A stretch of 64,000 nucleotides of DNA, from the NCBI GenBank assembly GCA_037576215.1, contig JBANDB010000007.1, positions 3,007,001 to 3,071,000 of the forward strand. Reading direction: 5' to 3'. This stretch comes from Armillaria gallica (taxonomy: Eukaryota > Basidiomycota > Agaricomycetes > Agaricales > Physalacriaceae). Positions 24,783 to 35,945 of the stretch are shown piece after piece. Each line of letters begins with the position of its first letter. The first letter of the stretch is position 1. A model generated the notes under the pieces. That model ran no database searches and had not been told where the DNA came from. It saw only the letters and a program-made list of their open reading frames with translations. The position numbers and the translations under genes were made by a program.

Positions 24783-26309
24783 TCACCAGTGTCTAAATTG
24801 AAACAATTTCTTACCGTCTACACAATACTCTGCTCTTCTTCTGCTTTCTCTTAATGCTTGCACTCTCTGAATGCACGATTCATCTGGAACCAGGCTTCCA
24901 TAATGCTCTGTTCCCTGGATGATGTCAATCTGCGCGGTCCCAAAATCATCTCTAGATTCAACCATCTCCAACAATGGAACAGCACTGGGGGGAGGACCAT
25001 AAAAACCCATTCCATATTCATCCAAGATCTGTAGCGATATCGTTAACATCATCAACCTGGGTAACAGACAGTCCTCTTCTGGCCCCCTGCAAAGTGACAG
25101 AACATCCTGGAGGTACAAATGGGGGCTATTGGTGGTTTTAGACAAGACCAAGTGCTCCAGGCCTCTGCAATGACTGAAGATATCCGGAAGGTGTTTAACA
25201 TCTAGATGGGAGATCTCTAGAGTATAGAGGAGACACTGTGAACAGTCTAGAAATGGTGCAATATTCAATGAATCGGCCAGACAGTCTGCTTCTCTGTTTC
25301 GCAATGTGAGGGTGCTAAGTGCAGGAAGAACCAGGCGGGAAAGGAGGGCAGCACTGCCCAGCAATAACGATTTAAGGAAAGAAAGCTCAATGACATCGAG
25401 GGGACCCATGCCAGAAGTATGGATTGGGGAGTGGCTGATGTAAGGAAGTTCCAATGTGCGAAGATTTTTGGATAGTGCGATGATTTGGAACATATAGCTC
25501 GAATCACAGTGAAATGAAGTAAGAATAGTTAATTGGCTCCATGGCATGTCAAATTCCACTTCAGCATCCTCCAATGTGACATGGCGCAACTGCAGGCAGT
25601 CGGTGAAAAGGCGACCAATTAGGGACATATTTCCTGGCCCTGATCCTGCAGAGACGCTCAGTGATTCAAGAGAGGAGAGCCGATTATGGAGCATGGCAAA
25701 GGGGTCATCGAGAAGACATATGAAGTCGAGAGAAAGAGAGACGAATCTCCACGATGTAGATTCCTCCACAAGTTTCATCATCACTTGATGAGCGTTGCTT
25801 GCATCCATTTTGGAAAGACCTTTGTTGAACGAGGTTGTCAGACTGAAGGTGAGGGGTAGTCTGTTTGCTCTTTCGAGAACAAGAGATACGAGGTGATGGC
25901 TAGGAATGGCATAGCTCGCATTGATGACACTGAATTCTGCCCACATGTGCCCATCGCTCAACGCCACGCTCTGCCATTTCACGCATACATGACTAATGGA
26001 CCATAGGGAAGCCTTGATATCCCCCAGCCAAAAGTAATCTTTAACTGTCATCCGTAGTACTTTCTGGAGCAACTCCAGTGGTAATCGCCAGATGGGGCAT
26101 GGAGAACAAAGAGAGTGATGGATAAGGAAGACGCTCTGAGCAGTCTGCCGTTTCTGCTGCAAAACCTTCAAATGTTCATCTATGTCTTCAAGATCATGCC
26201 GTGTGCTCGAAAGGGATTCTTGTATTGGGATAATACCCAATTCTGAGAGCTCCAACTCTGTGAGAAAGTGCAATGGCAAAAGCTCTGCAATGTCTATGTG
26301 GTTGCTCAT
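24783..26309 (-). CDS. F-box protein
   Basis: Single open frame of 508 codons starting MSNHIDIAELLP, apparently intact. Residues about 30-62 form a likely coiled coil (SSTRHDLEDIDEHLKVLQQK), the usual layout of mushroom F-box proteins. An F-box-like segment follows at about 70-125 (PIWRLPLELLQKVLR, then SHVCVKWQSVALSDGHMW), and a long leucine-rich region resembling degenerate LRRs fills the rest. Known for the family: the F-box recruits Skp1 in SCF E3 ligases and the C-terminal part selects substrates; the target here is unknown. A GTAAGA site at the extreme C-terminus could start an intron that would change the last few residues. It belongs to a different subfamily from the F-box copies at 22867, 51427 and 56804. 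Confidence 0.8.
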   Translation of the reverse strand: MSNHIDIAELLPLHFLTELELSELGIIPIQESLSSTRHDLEDIDEHLKVLQQKRQTAQSVFLIHHSLCSPCPIWRLPLELLQKVLRMTVKDYFWLGDIKASLWSISHVCVKWQSVALSDGHMWAEFSVINASYAIPSHHLVSLVLERANRLPLTFSLTTSFNKGLSKMDASNAHQVMMKLVEESTSWRFVSLSLDFICLLDDPFAMLHNRLSSLESLSVSAGSGPGNMSLIGRLFTDCLQLRHVTLEDAEVEFDMPWSQLTILTSFHCDSSYMFQIIALSKNLRTLELPYISHSPIHTSGMGPLDVIELSFLKSLLLGSAALLSRLVLPALSTLTLRNREADCLADSLNIAPFLDCSQCLLYTLEISHLDVKHLPDIFSHCRGLEHLVLSKTTNSPHLYLQDVLSLCRGPEEDCLLPRLMMLTISLQILDEYGMGFYGPPPSAVPLLEMVESRDDFGTAQIDIIQGTEHYGSLVPDESCIQRVQALRESRRRAEYCVDGKKLFQFRHW

Positions 26310-26715
26310 GGCTGTTGCCTATCAGGCTTGAGTCATACTAAATAAAACGGTAGCAAACGGAACCTACCTCGTGTCCAGGCAGTGAGGAATTGGCAGATGT
26401 AGACTTGGGCTGTGCACATGAATTGCGATCATTATATGCATCTCGGTTGCCGATTTGGATCTGAAGCCGGGTAAAAGCCGAGTTAAATATAAAAAGTACG
26501 TTTTCGGTGTGCACACTGCTCTGATGTGTGCAGAATGGTGGAAATTGCATAGATAGCATTCTGCCAAGGCCTACCCCGTCACTGGCCATACTTAGAGAGA
26601 TGAGAAATGATTTGCATGAGGGAGTGTTCAGATTGGTTGAGATGAGGAAAAAAATGTTAATCTAAGCAAATCCGCAGGTCGAAGGATATCTATCCATATC
26701 ATTACATCCTCAGAA
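26310..26715. other. 5' flank of the F-box gene
   Basis: Presumed promoter region of the minus-strand F-box gene that begins at 26309. A few short frames exist, none convincing. Confidence 0.3.
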
Positions 26716-26719
26716 GGGC

Positions 26720-27740
26720 AGTGCATGTGATTAATGTACAAGAGGCCCTCGTTGGGTCTGTTTATGCCAAACAGATGGAAGTTAACTACAGCCAGAGAGT
26801 CGAATGCGATTTCAGCGCTTAATCATCTCGAAAACTGCATATGTGATCATGTTGAGAAGCGAAAGCAGGCAATAAAATTATTTGTTGGTTTGGTTGCGAT
26901 TCCGATTCTTTGCATCTCCATGTAACCAGAAGGCCACATCCATTCTGACACTCGGCATACAGTACCACCGTGGAAACAGTGATTTACATCCTGGCGCTTA
27001 TCTCAACATTCCCTAGGACAGGTGGACTCCTTTACACTGAATTGACAGTTCAAGGCCATGTTCTTCCAAAGAAAGTCAGTGCTCACCTCGCAAAACATTA
27101 CCAGATCTCGACTGAAGACAGAAAGTTAGAATACAAGATCCAGACGCCGGAACCAACAGGTAAGCTCTGTAAATATTGCCTCAGTTTCTTGTGTCAGTGA
27201 AGCAATATTAGATGTACCGTTGACTTGTATGACAGGGCTACAAGTAGTAAGGAATAGTAATGTACTGTGACCATCCGTAAGCGCAAAGTGGGCAACAATT
27301 CTAGTGGTTCTGAAGTAAACACCCCAGGTTACCCGCGAAGAGAAGATATAGCCAAACCCAGCCAAAGTGAAGCCCTGGCAAGGGTTTGGTCAGACGTCCG
27401 ACAGTTGCAAAGTCAAAAGTCAGAATGCAAGATTTCAAACCCCAATGACCTTCTGATCCAAACAAGTACATCGGGATACAGGTGTGCCATATCGTTGCAA
27501 GTTCAAACCCATTGTTTCACGACAGCAGTATTTCCAAGCCTGTATCGCAGGATCTATTCCACTGTGTACACGGCGGCCATCGTAAATATTTTTATGCCAA
27601 GAAATCAATAGAACGTGCGGACCTGACAGGTAAGAACCTGTGTCTGAATTAATGTGCATGACTGTATGACCCACCTTCAAAGATGCCGCTCTCTTCATGT
27701 TAACTTGACGAATCTCAGGGCGATGCTAGATCTACAAGTT
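26720..27740 (+). repeat. Dispersed repeat R1, longest copy
   Basis: About 1 kb. It combines every R1 block seen elsewhere: the GTGATTAATGTACAAGAGG start, the CGGCATACAGTACCACCGTGG block, the GTTCTGAAGTAAACACCCCAGG motif (27309-27330), the reverse-strand frame region, the GATCTATTCCACTGTGTACACG block and the GTAAGAACCTGTGTCTGAAT end. The reverse frame is broken here. Confidence 0.75.
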
Positions 27741-27796
27741 CTCATCATACTGGTACATTACCCCGTTCTGCGACTCATGGTTCCATGGAATTAAGT

Positions 27797-29199
27797 ATGG
27801 CTAGCTCAAGCAAGAGTATGACAGCTGCAGCGTCGTCATCCAAGCCAATGCTCACATAATGATCTGTCCCCGATTTCTTCAAGAAGGATGCTCTAACACA
27901 GCCCGATCGGCTCATGTCAGGTACGGGCGGCCTTCAGAGGGGCAAACCCAGTATCTTTCCATATAAAGCGATTCGGAAAGTCCATCAAAAGATGCCCTTA
28001 CCCATTGTTCCTGCCAGAGCTGTGAAAGGAAGTGGTGATGGAGACGGCAACAATATAATGATTGGCGTTAAACAGACACACAGCAGTGCTAAATCTGTCT
28101 GGGAGTCAAAGGTTGCTGCACCTACGCCTGAGGCGATGGAGTTGTATGAATTAGTTGGTGCTCACTTGGTTAAGGGCAAATGGAAAGCTGTAGATGAGGC
28201 AGATGGTTGGGGTAAGAATGCATCGAGAAGGGCTTCGATGGCCTTCAATATGCTATCCCATGCCACCACCTCCCCCGCCTAAAGTATCTGAAGATATGGG
28301 ACCTCCAGCGACACCTCCGAAAAGAGAGGGCCTCCGGAGTTCTACAAGCACTCATCCTTCGACACCTTCTTCGGTGCATCCTCTTCAACAGCAAGGAAAC
28401 CCAATGGACTCGGCCCCAAACAAACCTTGAGCTTGAACAACAACAACAACAAGGCCAGGCGTGATGATTTATATTCCGGGCGTAAGGTTTCCAGGTCGAA
28501 GAACCCTGATGACCCCAGCTTGAGCATCTTATCTGGGGTTAAGGTCTATGTCGACGTATGAGTTTCTGATAGTATTGATTGTGGAGATGTCTTCATTGAC
28601 ATGCTGAAACACTTGGGAGCAAAGGTGCGTGGGTCTATTATATTATGCACTTTCGAATTCTATTTTTTGGGTAGGTAATGAAGAACTTTGGATTGACATG
28701 CACGCATCTCGTATTCAAGGATGGGACGGTTGGCACATTATCTTTACTTCAGTTCCTGGCTAGGTAGTTGATTGTTGGATAGGCAACTGGAGACAAAACC
28801 TTTTGTTGTTGGTTTGCAATGGATCGTAGAGTGTGCCGAGAAACTCCAACACCTTGACGAGACTCAGTACACCATCAGCTTAGAGGGTATAAATATCGCT
28901 GGTGTCAATAAAGTAGGATGTTTTATCTCCATGCTCTTTTAATTTGCTGACGCTGGCTTGTAGCGTACGAGAAAGTTGATGATACCCAAACCTATTGCAT
29001 TTACACACCCAGACGACCTCTTCTCGGATTCTCTCATTGCAGACAGTTCGGTTGATGAGACTGATTCATGTGCAAACCTGTCAACTTTCTCTACTGCCAT
29101 CAATCTCATTTCTTTGCAGCTTTCTCGATTGATAGTTCACTGAAATCACTTGAAAGAGCGCGACAACATCAGAGCACAGTGGCGACATCTCGCTCCTAA
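27797..29199 (+). pseudogene. BRCT-domain protein pseudogene
   Basis: Remnant of a BRCT-domain gene, perhaps microcephalin-like; BRCT domains usually bind phosphoproteins in the DNA-damage response. Readable parts: an N-terminal MASSSKSMTAAASSSKPMLT interrupted by TAA-TGA near 27857; then SVPDFFKKDALTQPDRL, reminiscent of a PCNA-binding box; a basic linker; then the BRCT core LSILSGVKVYVDV / FIDMLKHLGAK / GLTCTHLVFKDG / KPFVVGLQWIVECAEKLQ / LEGINIAGVNKRTRKLMIPK, spread over short exons. The end SLKSLERARQHQSTVATSRS reaches TAA at 29197. Breaks: a frame change near 28255-28265, a frame change near 28430, and TGA at 28559-28561 directly after YVDV, where an Arg CGA codon would fit. The introns look normal, so this is decay and not retroposition. 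Confidence 0.7.
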
Positions 29200-29204
29200 T
29201 TAAT

Positions 29205-30105
29205 TAATTCAAAACGACCTACATGATTACATGCCACCGACATAAATATCAATATTACATTGCTCTTTTTTCATGTATTTACCCTTTGGAATTGTTGTAC
29301 CCATTTCTCATACTATATGGTGTGCTGTTAATCTATGTCAGGGTGCAAGATTTCAACTTCAATATGTCAATAGCTGACCGTTGATGAACTCACAACTGCT
29401 TCGATCAAGTGTTGACCGTCGACACAGATATCAATCGTGTTCAAATGAGGGCTGCATAACCTGCCAATCTACATCGCAATGTAATGTTTTGGCTGTGCTG
29501 AATAAACATATATCAACATGGTTTTCTTCTTGACTAGATTCTCATCATAGAGCGTACACGCCAAAGGCAAGGTGGTCGCTTTAGAGCCCAAAGCCATTCA
29601 CATTTATTTTGGGTGTATGGAAGTCAAAATAATGACACGCCTATACCAGAAGCGTTGCCGGGATGTGAATTAAGCCAATAGGAAAGCAAGACCCTCAGGT
29701 GTTCCATATGGTGTCATGTCATTCATCAGGAGACTGGGCCAATCAGAAAGCGAGAATATCGATGTGTGGATGAAGAGACGGAGGCCGAGCATGCAAAGAA
29801 CAGATGGGACAAAGCAGTATCTCCCACTTTCAACCGGGTAGAGGAATATTGATCCGTAAACCTGGCATTGTTTTTCGGATAGGCAGCAGACTAATCAAAT
29901 ACCCACCGGCTCTTCCAGATTAAAATGGCAGGAAAGGGATGTCGCTTGAGGAGGAATGCAAATAGGTCTATACAGGGTTGTCGGCTTGAGCAAGCCTTTG
30001 GTCTCTGCATACTAAGTACGCTTTTACAGGTATCAACCGGTACGTACCTGGTGGTCAGCAGGATGATTAGGCTCAAAGTCACAGCGCTGAAGTACCTCGG
30101 GTTCG
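29205..30105. other. Gene-less stretch
   Basis: No supported gene. Part of the region between the BRCT pseudogene and the right arm of the diverged inverted repeat. Confidence 0.35.
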
Positions 30106-30109
30106 CCAC

Positions 30110-30880
30110 CATGAGAAGGAGGGACCATGACAGGCTGGACTTTTGGCACGTCATTTCAAACTCCGAAGGGCTTCTTTCGCAGGACCTTAGACTTAACCGT
30201 TACAGTACACGACGTAGCCCGCTGTAGCCATGGCAGTACTGTCTGGTGCTATTATCTCCCATATAACCCTCTGTTCTCATGGAGAAGGGATACCAACTCT
30301 GGCTTTGCTCTCATCATCTGAGCACTTCACGAAATGCTCGATATCTTGCAGTTACAAGCTGGCAAAAGCTTGCGTACAGGTCAAGGTAGGATGTCATGTT
30401 GATACAAGGGCAAAAATATATATAGCTGTCGGCTGTAGAGCTCTCTGATCTGCACGGTTGTCAATGATTACCGTAACCTCCAGGTGCCTGCCCTCTGATG
30501 ATTTTGAAGAGGAGCACGCTTCTTTCTGTCCCGTTCCACTTGAATGAGACATCGCCTGCCATTCTCACATCCTCAGTTAGTGTGCTCCTCTCCAAATCAA
30601 CAGCTGTGTGCGCAGCGTATTGTTTTAGAGTGTGTTGCAGACCATTATTATACACTTGATATAGTAAATCTGACATCAGGACTACAGAAAATTGCATATC
30701 ACGGCACAGAACTTTTTATAGCCATGCGGAGGCTGAGTTGGTTCTCAGCTGAACAGAAGGCAAATCGAAATCTGAAGCCACTCGCCCCCCCCCCCCCCTT
30801 TCAGCCAATCCTGCAGCTACTCTGGATTTGGACATCCCAGGCAATGTATGTGCCCGAATGCTTTTTGCCCTTGTTGTCAG
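30110..30880 (-). repeat. Right arm of diverged inverted repeat
   Basis: Reverse-complement partner of 21915-22525, with an extra insertion of roughly 110 bp around 30234-30345. It overlaps the 3' end and downstream flank of the family X gene at 30801-31469, which shows that the pair arose from duplication of a family X locus. It contains a run of 14 C at about 30785-30798. Confidence 0.75.
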
Positions 30881-31469
30881 GAACTCCAGGCGCCAACCCC
30901 TCAACCCTGTTGTGCTTTTTGTAGTGAATTTTTATTGGTTTCCCGTCCTGTCTGCGCCTCATCTTCAGTTTGTACTTTCGACCCCAAGGCATAGACCACC
31001 CAATCAACCGACCCCACCCATGGAGGAAGTAGCGCTCCACGGGTAATACAGTATAGGTACCATCTGCTTGTTTGACGTGGAGGTCTGCGGGGACATGGCA
31101 GGGGATTGGGATCCATGCACTGTCTTTGGCTGCTTGAAATTCTCTGTAGATAAATCCGAGACCAACCGTCACAGTTCTATGCACAAGGCAAAATTTTGGG
31201 TACATGGACGAGTCATGGGTAGAGAATAGGTGGAGGTCGGCCTGCATCTGGCTCCAGAGGAGAGTGGAGGTGGAACCTATGAATTTTGGCATGGCAACAG
31301 TTGAGAGTAGTGGGTAATATTGAAGATTGAATAGTGACTTCAGAGGGCCCTCACTCGGTTTAAAAGTCCTCGCTGTGTGCCTATAGCCTTTGTCTTGAAC
31401 GTCACACAATGTGATTCTTGGAAATGCATAGAAACCATTGTTGCTCTTGGAGAGCCTTTGTCGCAACAT
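30801..31469 (-). CDS. Family X protein, copy B (intact)
   Basis: Open frame of 222 codons. The family core begins at MPKFIGSTSTLLWSQMQADL; the frame also extends upstream to 31469 (MLRQRLSKSNNGF), so the true start may be the later Met. Conserved blocks shared with copy A (14691-15410): PKFCLVHRTV with PKIHLVNRSV, the PADLHVKQADGTYTVLPVERY region, IGWSMPWGRKYKLK, and SGTYIAWDVQIQSSCRIG at the end. The composition is rich in Trp, His and Tyr and the predicted fold is mostly beta. No catalytic motif, secretion signal or membrane segment is recognised. Other fragments lie at 21915 and 44250. I do not recognise the family; it may be a mushroom-specific multigene family. Confidence 0.6.
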   Translation of the reverse strand: MLRQRLSKSNNGFYAFPRITLCDVQDKGYRHTARTFKPSEGPLKSLFNLQYYPLLSTVAMPKFIGSTSTLLWSQMQADLHLFSTHDSSMYPKFCLVHRTVTVGLGFIYREFQAAKDSAWIPIPCHVPADLHVKQADGTYTVLPVERYFLHGWGRLIGWSMPWGRKYKLKMRRRQDGKPIKIHYKKHNRVEGLAPGVPDNKGKKHSGTYIAWDVQIQSSCRIG

Positions 31470-31539
31470 GAAACGATTGGAACCTATATGTAGGCATCAT
31501 GCCTGGACTCCGGACACCGTCCCGATGTCTGAGACTTGG

Positions 31540-32920
31540 AATCAGTGCCGGTATCCAACCATCCGAGTCTGCTTCACATAGACTTTTTCAGATACTTTAC
31601 TTTCTATTCCCATCCTCCCATCTTAATTATCTTGAGTTGGACCTCAAGTTCAACCAACGTCATTCCTCGTAGTTACTCACACCCGAACATGTTTGGCTAC
31701 ATGATGTTTTTCATAGAACTTACCTTGCGATCTCTCTGTGTATGAACATAGATCAGATACAGATTGATGATCGCCGTGTGATGTGCTGTGAAAAGTGGAG
31801 AAGAATTATGCCGCATGTTTGTGGGTAAAGTCCTTTGTCTTTACTGTGATAAGAATGACCAAATCCGAATGCCAAGAGAGCAAAGCAACTTGGTGCTCAA
31901 GAACATCATTGTCAATCAAGACTGACCCGGTGTGTTGGCTACAGTCAGAGAAAGAAAGGGATTTCTGAAAATATTCAGGGGCCGCTTCCACCTGTGAGCC
32001 CCATCTGAAATCTAAGGATAAAATGTTTACCCAAGGACAAAGGGCGAAAATAGACTGTCCCTCCCCCATAGTGTTTGCTCCTCTGACATAAATTTTGGCT
32101 GCAACCTCAGGGCACCAAACAAGATCATAAATGTGGGCCACGGCAGAGCACATCGAAGAGTTTCAGACATCGGGTAGACGTCCATTCCTATTTTTTTCTT
32201 CCTGCTTTCAGTATTGGTACGCATTCGGCACATATCTCCAGTGAATAGCTTTCCTAAGAATGGAGGTATCTTCTATTCTGAACTCGATGATTATACCAAG
32301 GAATTCTTATGTGTTAAAAAGCAAGAAATCGGGCGAGACAGAATCAAAGATCTAGAGCTATTTCCCAAAAATCTTCCGAATCTTATCGAAAACAGCACAT
32401 TGGAGGGGCTAAAACATAGAGGTATTGATGTAAGCAGACAATACTGCATTATAGCAACAATGAAGGTACTTTATTATTAGCGGACCATTATTGTACACGT
32501 GAAGAGTACCGGGCTCTACATATATAAGATTCGTTGAAGTCATTTGCAGTGCTCAGATACACTTGCTGCCACTCCCCCGGCCTGTTGCTCATGTCGATAC
32601 TAGGCGTGAGATGGACACTTGGATTGCAGTCCAACTCGACAGGAGGCTGTGGTCCAATCAGTGGTCGTTGAGGAGGTGGGATCGTAGTCCAACTCCATCG
32701 CATAGTCTTAATAGACAATGAGGAATCTAACGTCGTTGTTAAGAAGCTTGGATTGTAATCCAACTCTGTTGAACAATGAGCAGACTCCCTGAAGGCCACG
32801 GGCCGCACAATCCTAGCAGCAAGGTGAATGTTGAGGTTTGTGTGGAAGTGGCTGTGACTTCTCACCTTGGAATGCCACCAGAGTAGAATTAACGAGGGTA
32901 GGAGATCGAGTGGTTCTCGG
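31540..32920. other. Unassigned stretch with a short interspersed repeat
   Basis: No recognised gene. Open segments at 31806-32153 (-) and 32214-32480 (+) are protein-like but unknown. Around 32615-32770 the minus-strand sequence GAGTTGGA(C/T)TNC(A/G)ATCC occurs three times at roughly 65-bp spacing. Confidence 0.35.
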
Positions 32921-32924
32921 TGAG

Positions 32925-34663
32925 AAGGTTTGGAGACTTTAAGAAGCGACAGCCTAACAGGGAGAAAGGTAAGTTGGTGACTCCTGATGGTTGTGCCCAC
33001 GGAATCCAGACATTGAGGCCAACATATGTCACGTTTGTCTCGTAGAAGTATTGAATCTGGTAGGAGAGTCTTGTTTCTCTGGTATCAGATTGAGTACCAA
33101 TTATGGCCAGGGTGCAAGTCACATCAGTAGTGAGTATGAGACAGGTGTCTCCGAGAATGTCACTGTCTCTTGTACATCGGGGTGGATGATGAGCAGCTCA
33201 TGGCTTGTATACTAACGGATGCAACGACACGAAGATGCTCCTGTGAGACTAGAAGAGAAACCAGATTCCATCGTTTCTGTGGGATTCCCCAAATTAACAT
33301 CAAAAGAACAACCTCTTCTAAAGTTCTACAGAAACAGTGAGCCATACTGTCATGCATATTAATTCAGACACAAGTCCTTACCTGCTGACACAGAAAGTCT
33401 GTGCATTCTACTGATATCTTGGCATAGAATATTTACTGTCTGGATGGCCGCTGTGGACACAGCGGAATAAATCCTGAGCCGTCGTGGAACAACGACTTTG
33501 GACTTGTCAAAGCACGATATGATGCAGAGTTGTATCTCGATGTACTTGTTTGAATCAGAAGGTCATCGGGGTTTGAAATCTTGCGTCCTGACTGTTGACT
33601 TCAAATCTGTTGGACGTCTGCCCAAACCCTTGCCAGGTTCACTTTGGCTGGGATTGGTTGTCTTTTCTCTTTGCGGATAATCTGGGGTGTTTACTTCAGA
33701 ACCGCTGGAATTCTTGCCCACTTTGCACTTATGGACGGTGCATCACTACTAGTATTCCTTACTCATATTAGCAATTCAATGAGAAACAAGACAAGCAATG
33801 GATGTACCATGGTACTGCCGCACATCTGTGAGGACTTCAGGTTAGAATCGTAATGCTGGACTCAAACGAAGTGAGTAGCAAAACGGGTTTACATCTTTGG
33901 CAAATGCAACGTGGAGGCTAACTACGATTTATCCAGCCTTAAACACTACGAAGTACCCGAGGAGATAGCCAACACGTAAGTAATTCCGTACAAGAACCAA
34001 ACAGTGACTAACTTTCTTTGCATGAGAAGCTTGAATATCTCACACTTCAGAGCTGTTGATCCCAGGATGTGAAATAGCCTACTTCGGGAAATTCGGGATG
34101 CCAACCCGACGTCTGGAATTCAGCACCCAACACAATTGATCCTGCTTGTCTCTTCCCTTAAGCTTGTCGCTGTCAGCTTAAAGCGTTGCATTATGGTTAC
34201 GATTAGATGACCTAAGAAACGTCAATTCGCGGATACAGGATCTTGCATGTTGCAGAGTCAGGATTTTATGAGTAAGTTTTCCACTGGGATTGCTTCAACG
34301 ACTTGGTGGTTAACATGTTGGCTTATTATATAGGATCGAAAATCGATGGTTTTGACAACACCAGAGGGAGGCTGACTCCCATTCCACTGAGCCTGAAGAT
34401 GGCGGCAACGTGCTTGGTACAACATGGTGAGTTTGTCCATCCACAATGTGGTTCTACGTTGATGGCTACTTCAATTACATGGTATCTTAGGCCACTGCTG
34501 CACCAATTGAGCGTGGCAGCAAGGAGTGTACACGCGGGTGCCCTGTCTGACAAGCAACTGATGAAGCACATCTTGGCTACGACAGCGAGGATCGTCAGCA
34601 ATATCTTTGATGCATGTTTGCCATGGGCGTGTCCAGCTTCTTCAATGTGGAAGTAGCACTCCA
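32925..34663 (+). repeat. 1739-bp inverted repeat, left arm
   Basis: Reverse complement of 44299-46037. Paired positions sum to 78962 at every point tested, so there is no net insertion or deletion along the arm. Similarity ends abruptly at 32925 and near 34663. The arm contains, in order, a segment whose minus strand reads YQIQYFYETNVTY, a reversed R1 copy (about 33240-33860), and an R2 copy (about 34075-34480). The R1 frame here is MYLFESEGHRGLKSCVLTVD on the plus strand. Confidence 0.9.
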
Positions 34664-34775
34664 GGCTCTGACTATCCACACTGTGGGAAGTGTGGTGAAA
34701 TGTGGTGTTCCAAGGACTGTAGGTTGCAAGGTCGGAAAAGACATGTATGCTCCCGGACCACCCCGTTTTGAATTA
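34664..34775 (+). pseudogene. MYND-like zinc-finger fragment
   Basis: A short open segment reads YPHCGKCGEMWCSKDCRL followed by a basic run and HVC, then ends at TGA/TAA. The Cys-x2-Cys, WCSKDC and His-Cys spacing resembles the C-terminal half of a MYND finger, a protein-interaction zinc module. No gene context is visible. It starts exactly where the left arm of the 1739-bp inverted repeat ends. Confidence 0.35.
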
Positions 34776-35074
34776 ACGCTGTTATGACACCTTGTTCGAT
34801 TGTAAATCTTTCGCCCTCCTACACCTTACCTTTTGCACACATGCCCATAGACTTGCATACTATTCCTCAAGGAATAAACACATGTAGTTATATTATGAAA
34901 ATTTAATCTTTCTGTTCTGAATATCGGTGTTCATAACTTGCTATTTCGCCTGCAGTCTTCACTTGGCTTCTCAAGACATATGAAAGGCTTCCTTCTCATC
35001 ATCTCGTTTTGCCACAGGGCCCTCACGGGACAAGGCCTTCCGTTGCCCCCAACCGGTATCTGGATGTTGGCAGT

Positions 35075-35640
35075 GCTACCCCTCTGAGCCCTTAGCGCGC
35101 ACATTGAACATGCCAAATCTTGGCACTCCCACGCACGATGTGTGGCTATCATAACAACATTTCAAAGGGCCTCCCTCGGAAGTGTTCCATCTTTTGTGAC
35201 CAGCCTCAGTCGCAGCCTCCTGTTTCTTGTGATTAGCATTTTTCTCATACTTCTTCTCCAAAATTATATAGAAACCACAGTTAGATAACAGAAGAAACTA
35301 AGAAAGAGAGAGAAACTTATGCCCGCCTAGCCCGTTGGTCTCTCCGATTCTTCTTCTGCTTGATATCTCCCGCTTTCGTATCACTCTCGCTCCAGTCAGG
35401 ATCCTCGTTTCCTTTGATAAATCCGACTGATAACGATGGAAGAAATGTCAATGCACCTGTAGAATATTTGTTATGGGCATCCTCACCAGCTTCCACCTCG
35501 ACCTTTGTCATTTTCCTCGGGGGCTCGACATCCTCATCAGTGGGCCGAAGGATGACTGCTCAAAGACTCTTGATGATGCTGGCAATTTAGACAGCAAGAA
35601 CCTTGGAGCTGAGGATGCGGCTCTGGACTTTGGTCCTCCC
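35075..35640 (-). pseudogene. BUD22: BUD22-like gene fragment
   Basis: C-terminal part of a protein resembling Bud22 (SRFBP1-like), a nucleolar factor for small-subunit rRNA processing. Seen on the minus strand: DEDVEPPRKMTKVEVEA, TFLPSLSVGFIKGNEDPDWS, KQKKNRRDQRARRA, then after an apparent intron EKKYEKNANHKKQEA. Bud22 proteins end in KKNR-GQRAR-A-WEKKYG-NA-H-type sequence. Upstream of about 35560 the matching frame meets stops and the rest of the gene is missing; a MITE sits directly beyond at 35676. Only the 3' end of the gene is present. Confidence 0.55.
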
Positions 35641-35675
35641 ACCCAGAAGATTAGACTGGAGCTGGTCTGATGCCG

Positions 35676-35945
35676 TACTGTCCTTTCCTGTATGGAAGCA
35701 ATGGCATAGGACCCCTTACACTCACAAATATTTCCAGCATATGCAACGAGAGGTGCTTTAGGCCTTACGTTGCCTAAATCCCGCAACATTTGCCCTGCAG
35801 GGAGCAAAAATTTGCTACTTCTGGGCCTTATTTGATTCCTTCGTAAGCAACAGCCCCCTCCTTATGCCTTATGAAGGTTCAAAATAGGCAACGCAACCGA
35901 CCCCCCCTTATGCCTTATGTTGCTTCCATACAGGAAAGGACAGTA
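35676..35945. mobile_element. 270-bp MITE with 26-bp terminal inverted repeats
   Basis: The left end TACTGTCCTTTCCTGTATGG continues to position 35701 and is perfectly complementary to 35920-35945. Partial complementarity extends further inward through GGCATA(A)GG-type sequence. There is no coding capacity. If the outermost TA is the target duplication, the element fits the Tc1/mariner (Stowaway-like) class. It abuts the BUD22-like fragment. Confidence 0.8.

Noticed and set aside
30785..30798. Run of 14 C as a programmed slippage or regulatory site
   Set aside because: It lies just 3' of the family X coding end in non-coding sequence and is likely a simple homopolymer or a sequencing artefact.
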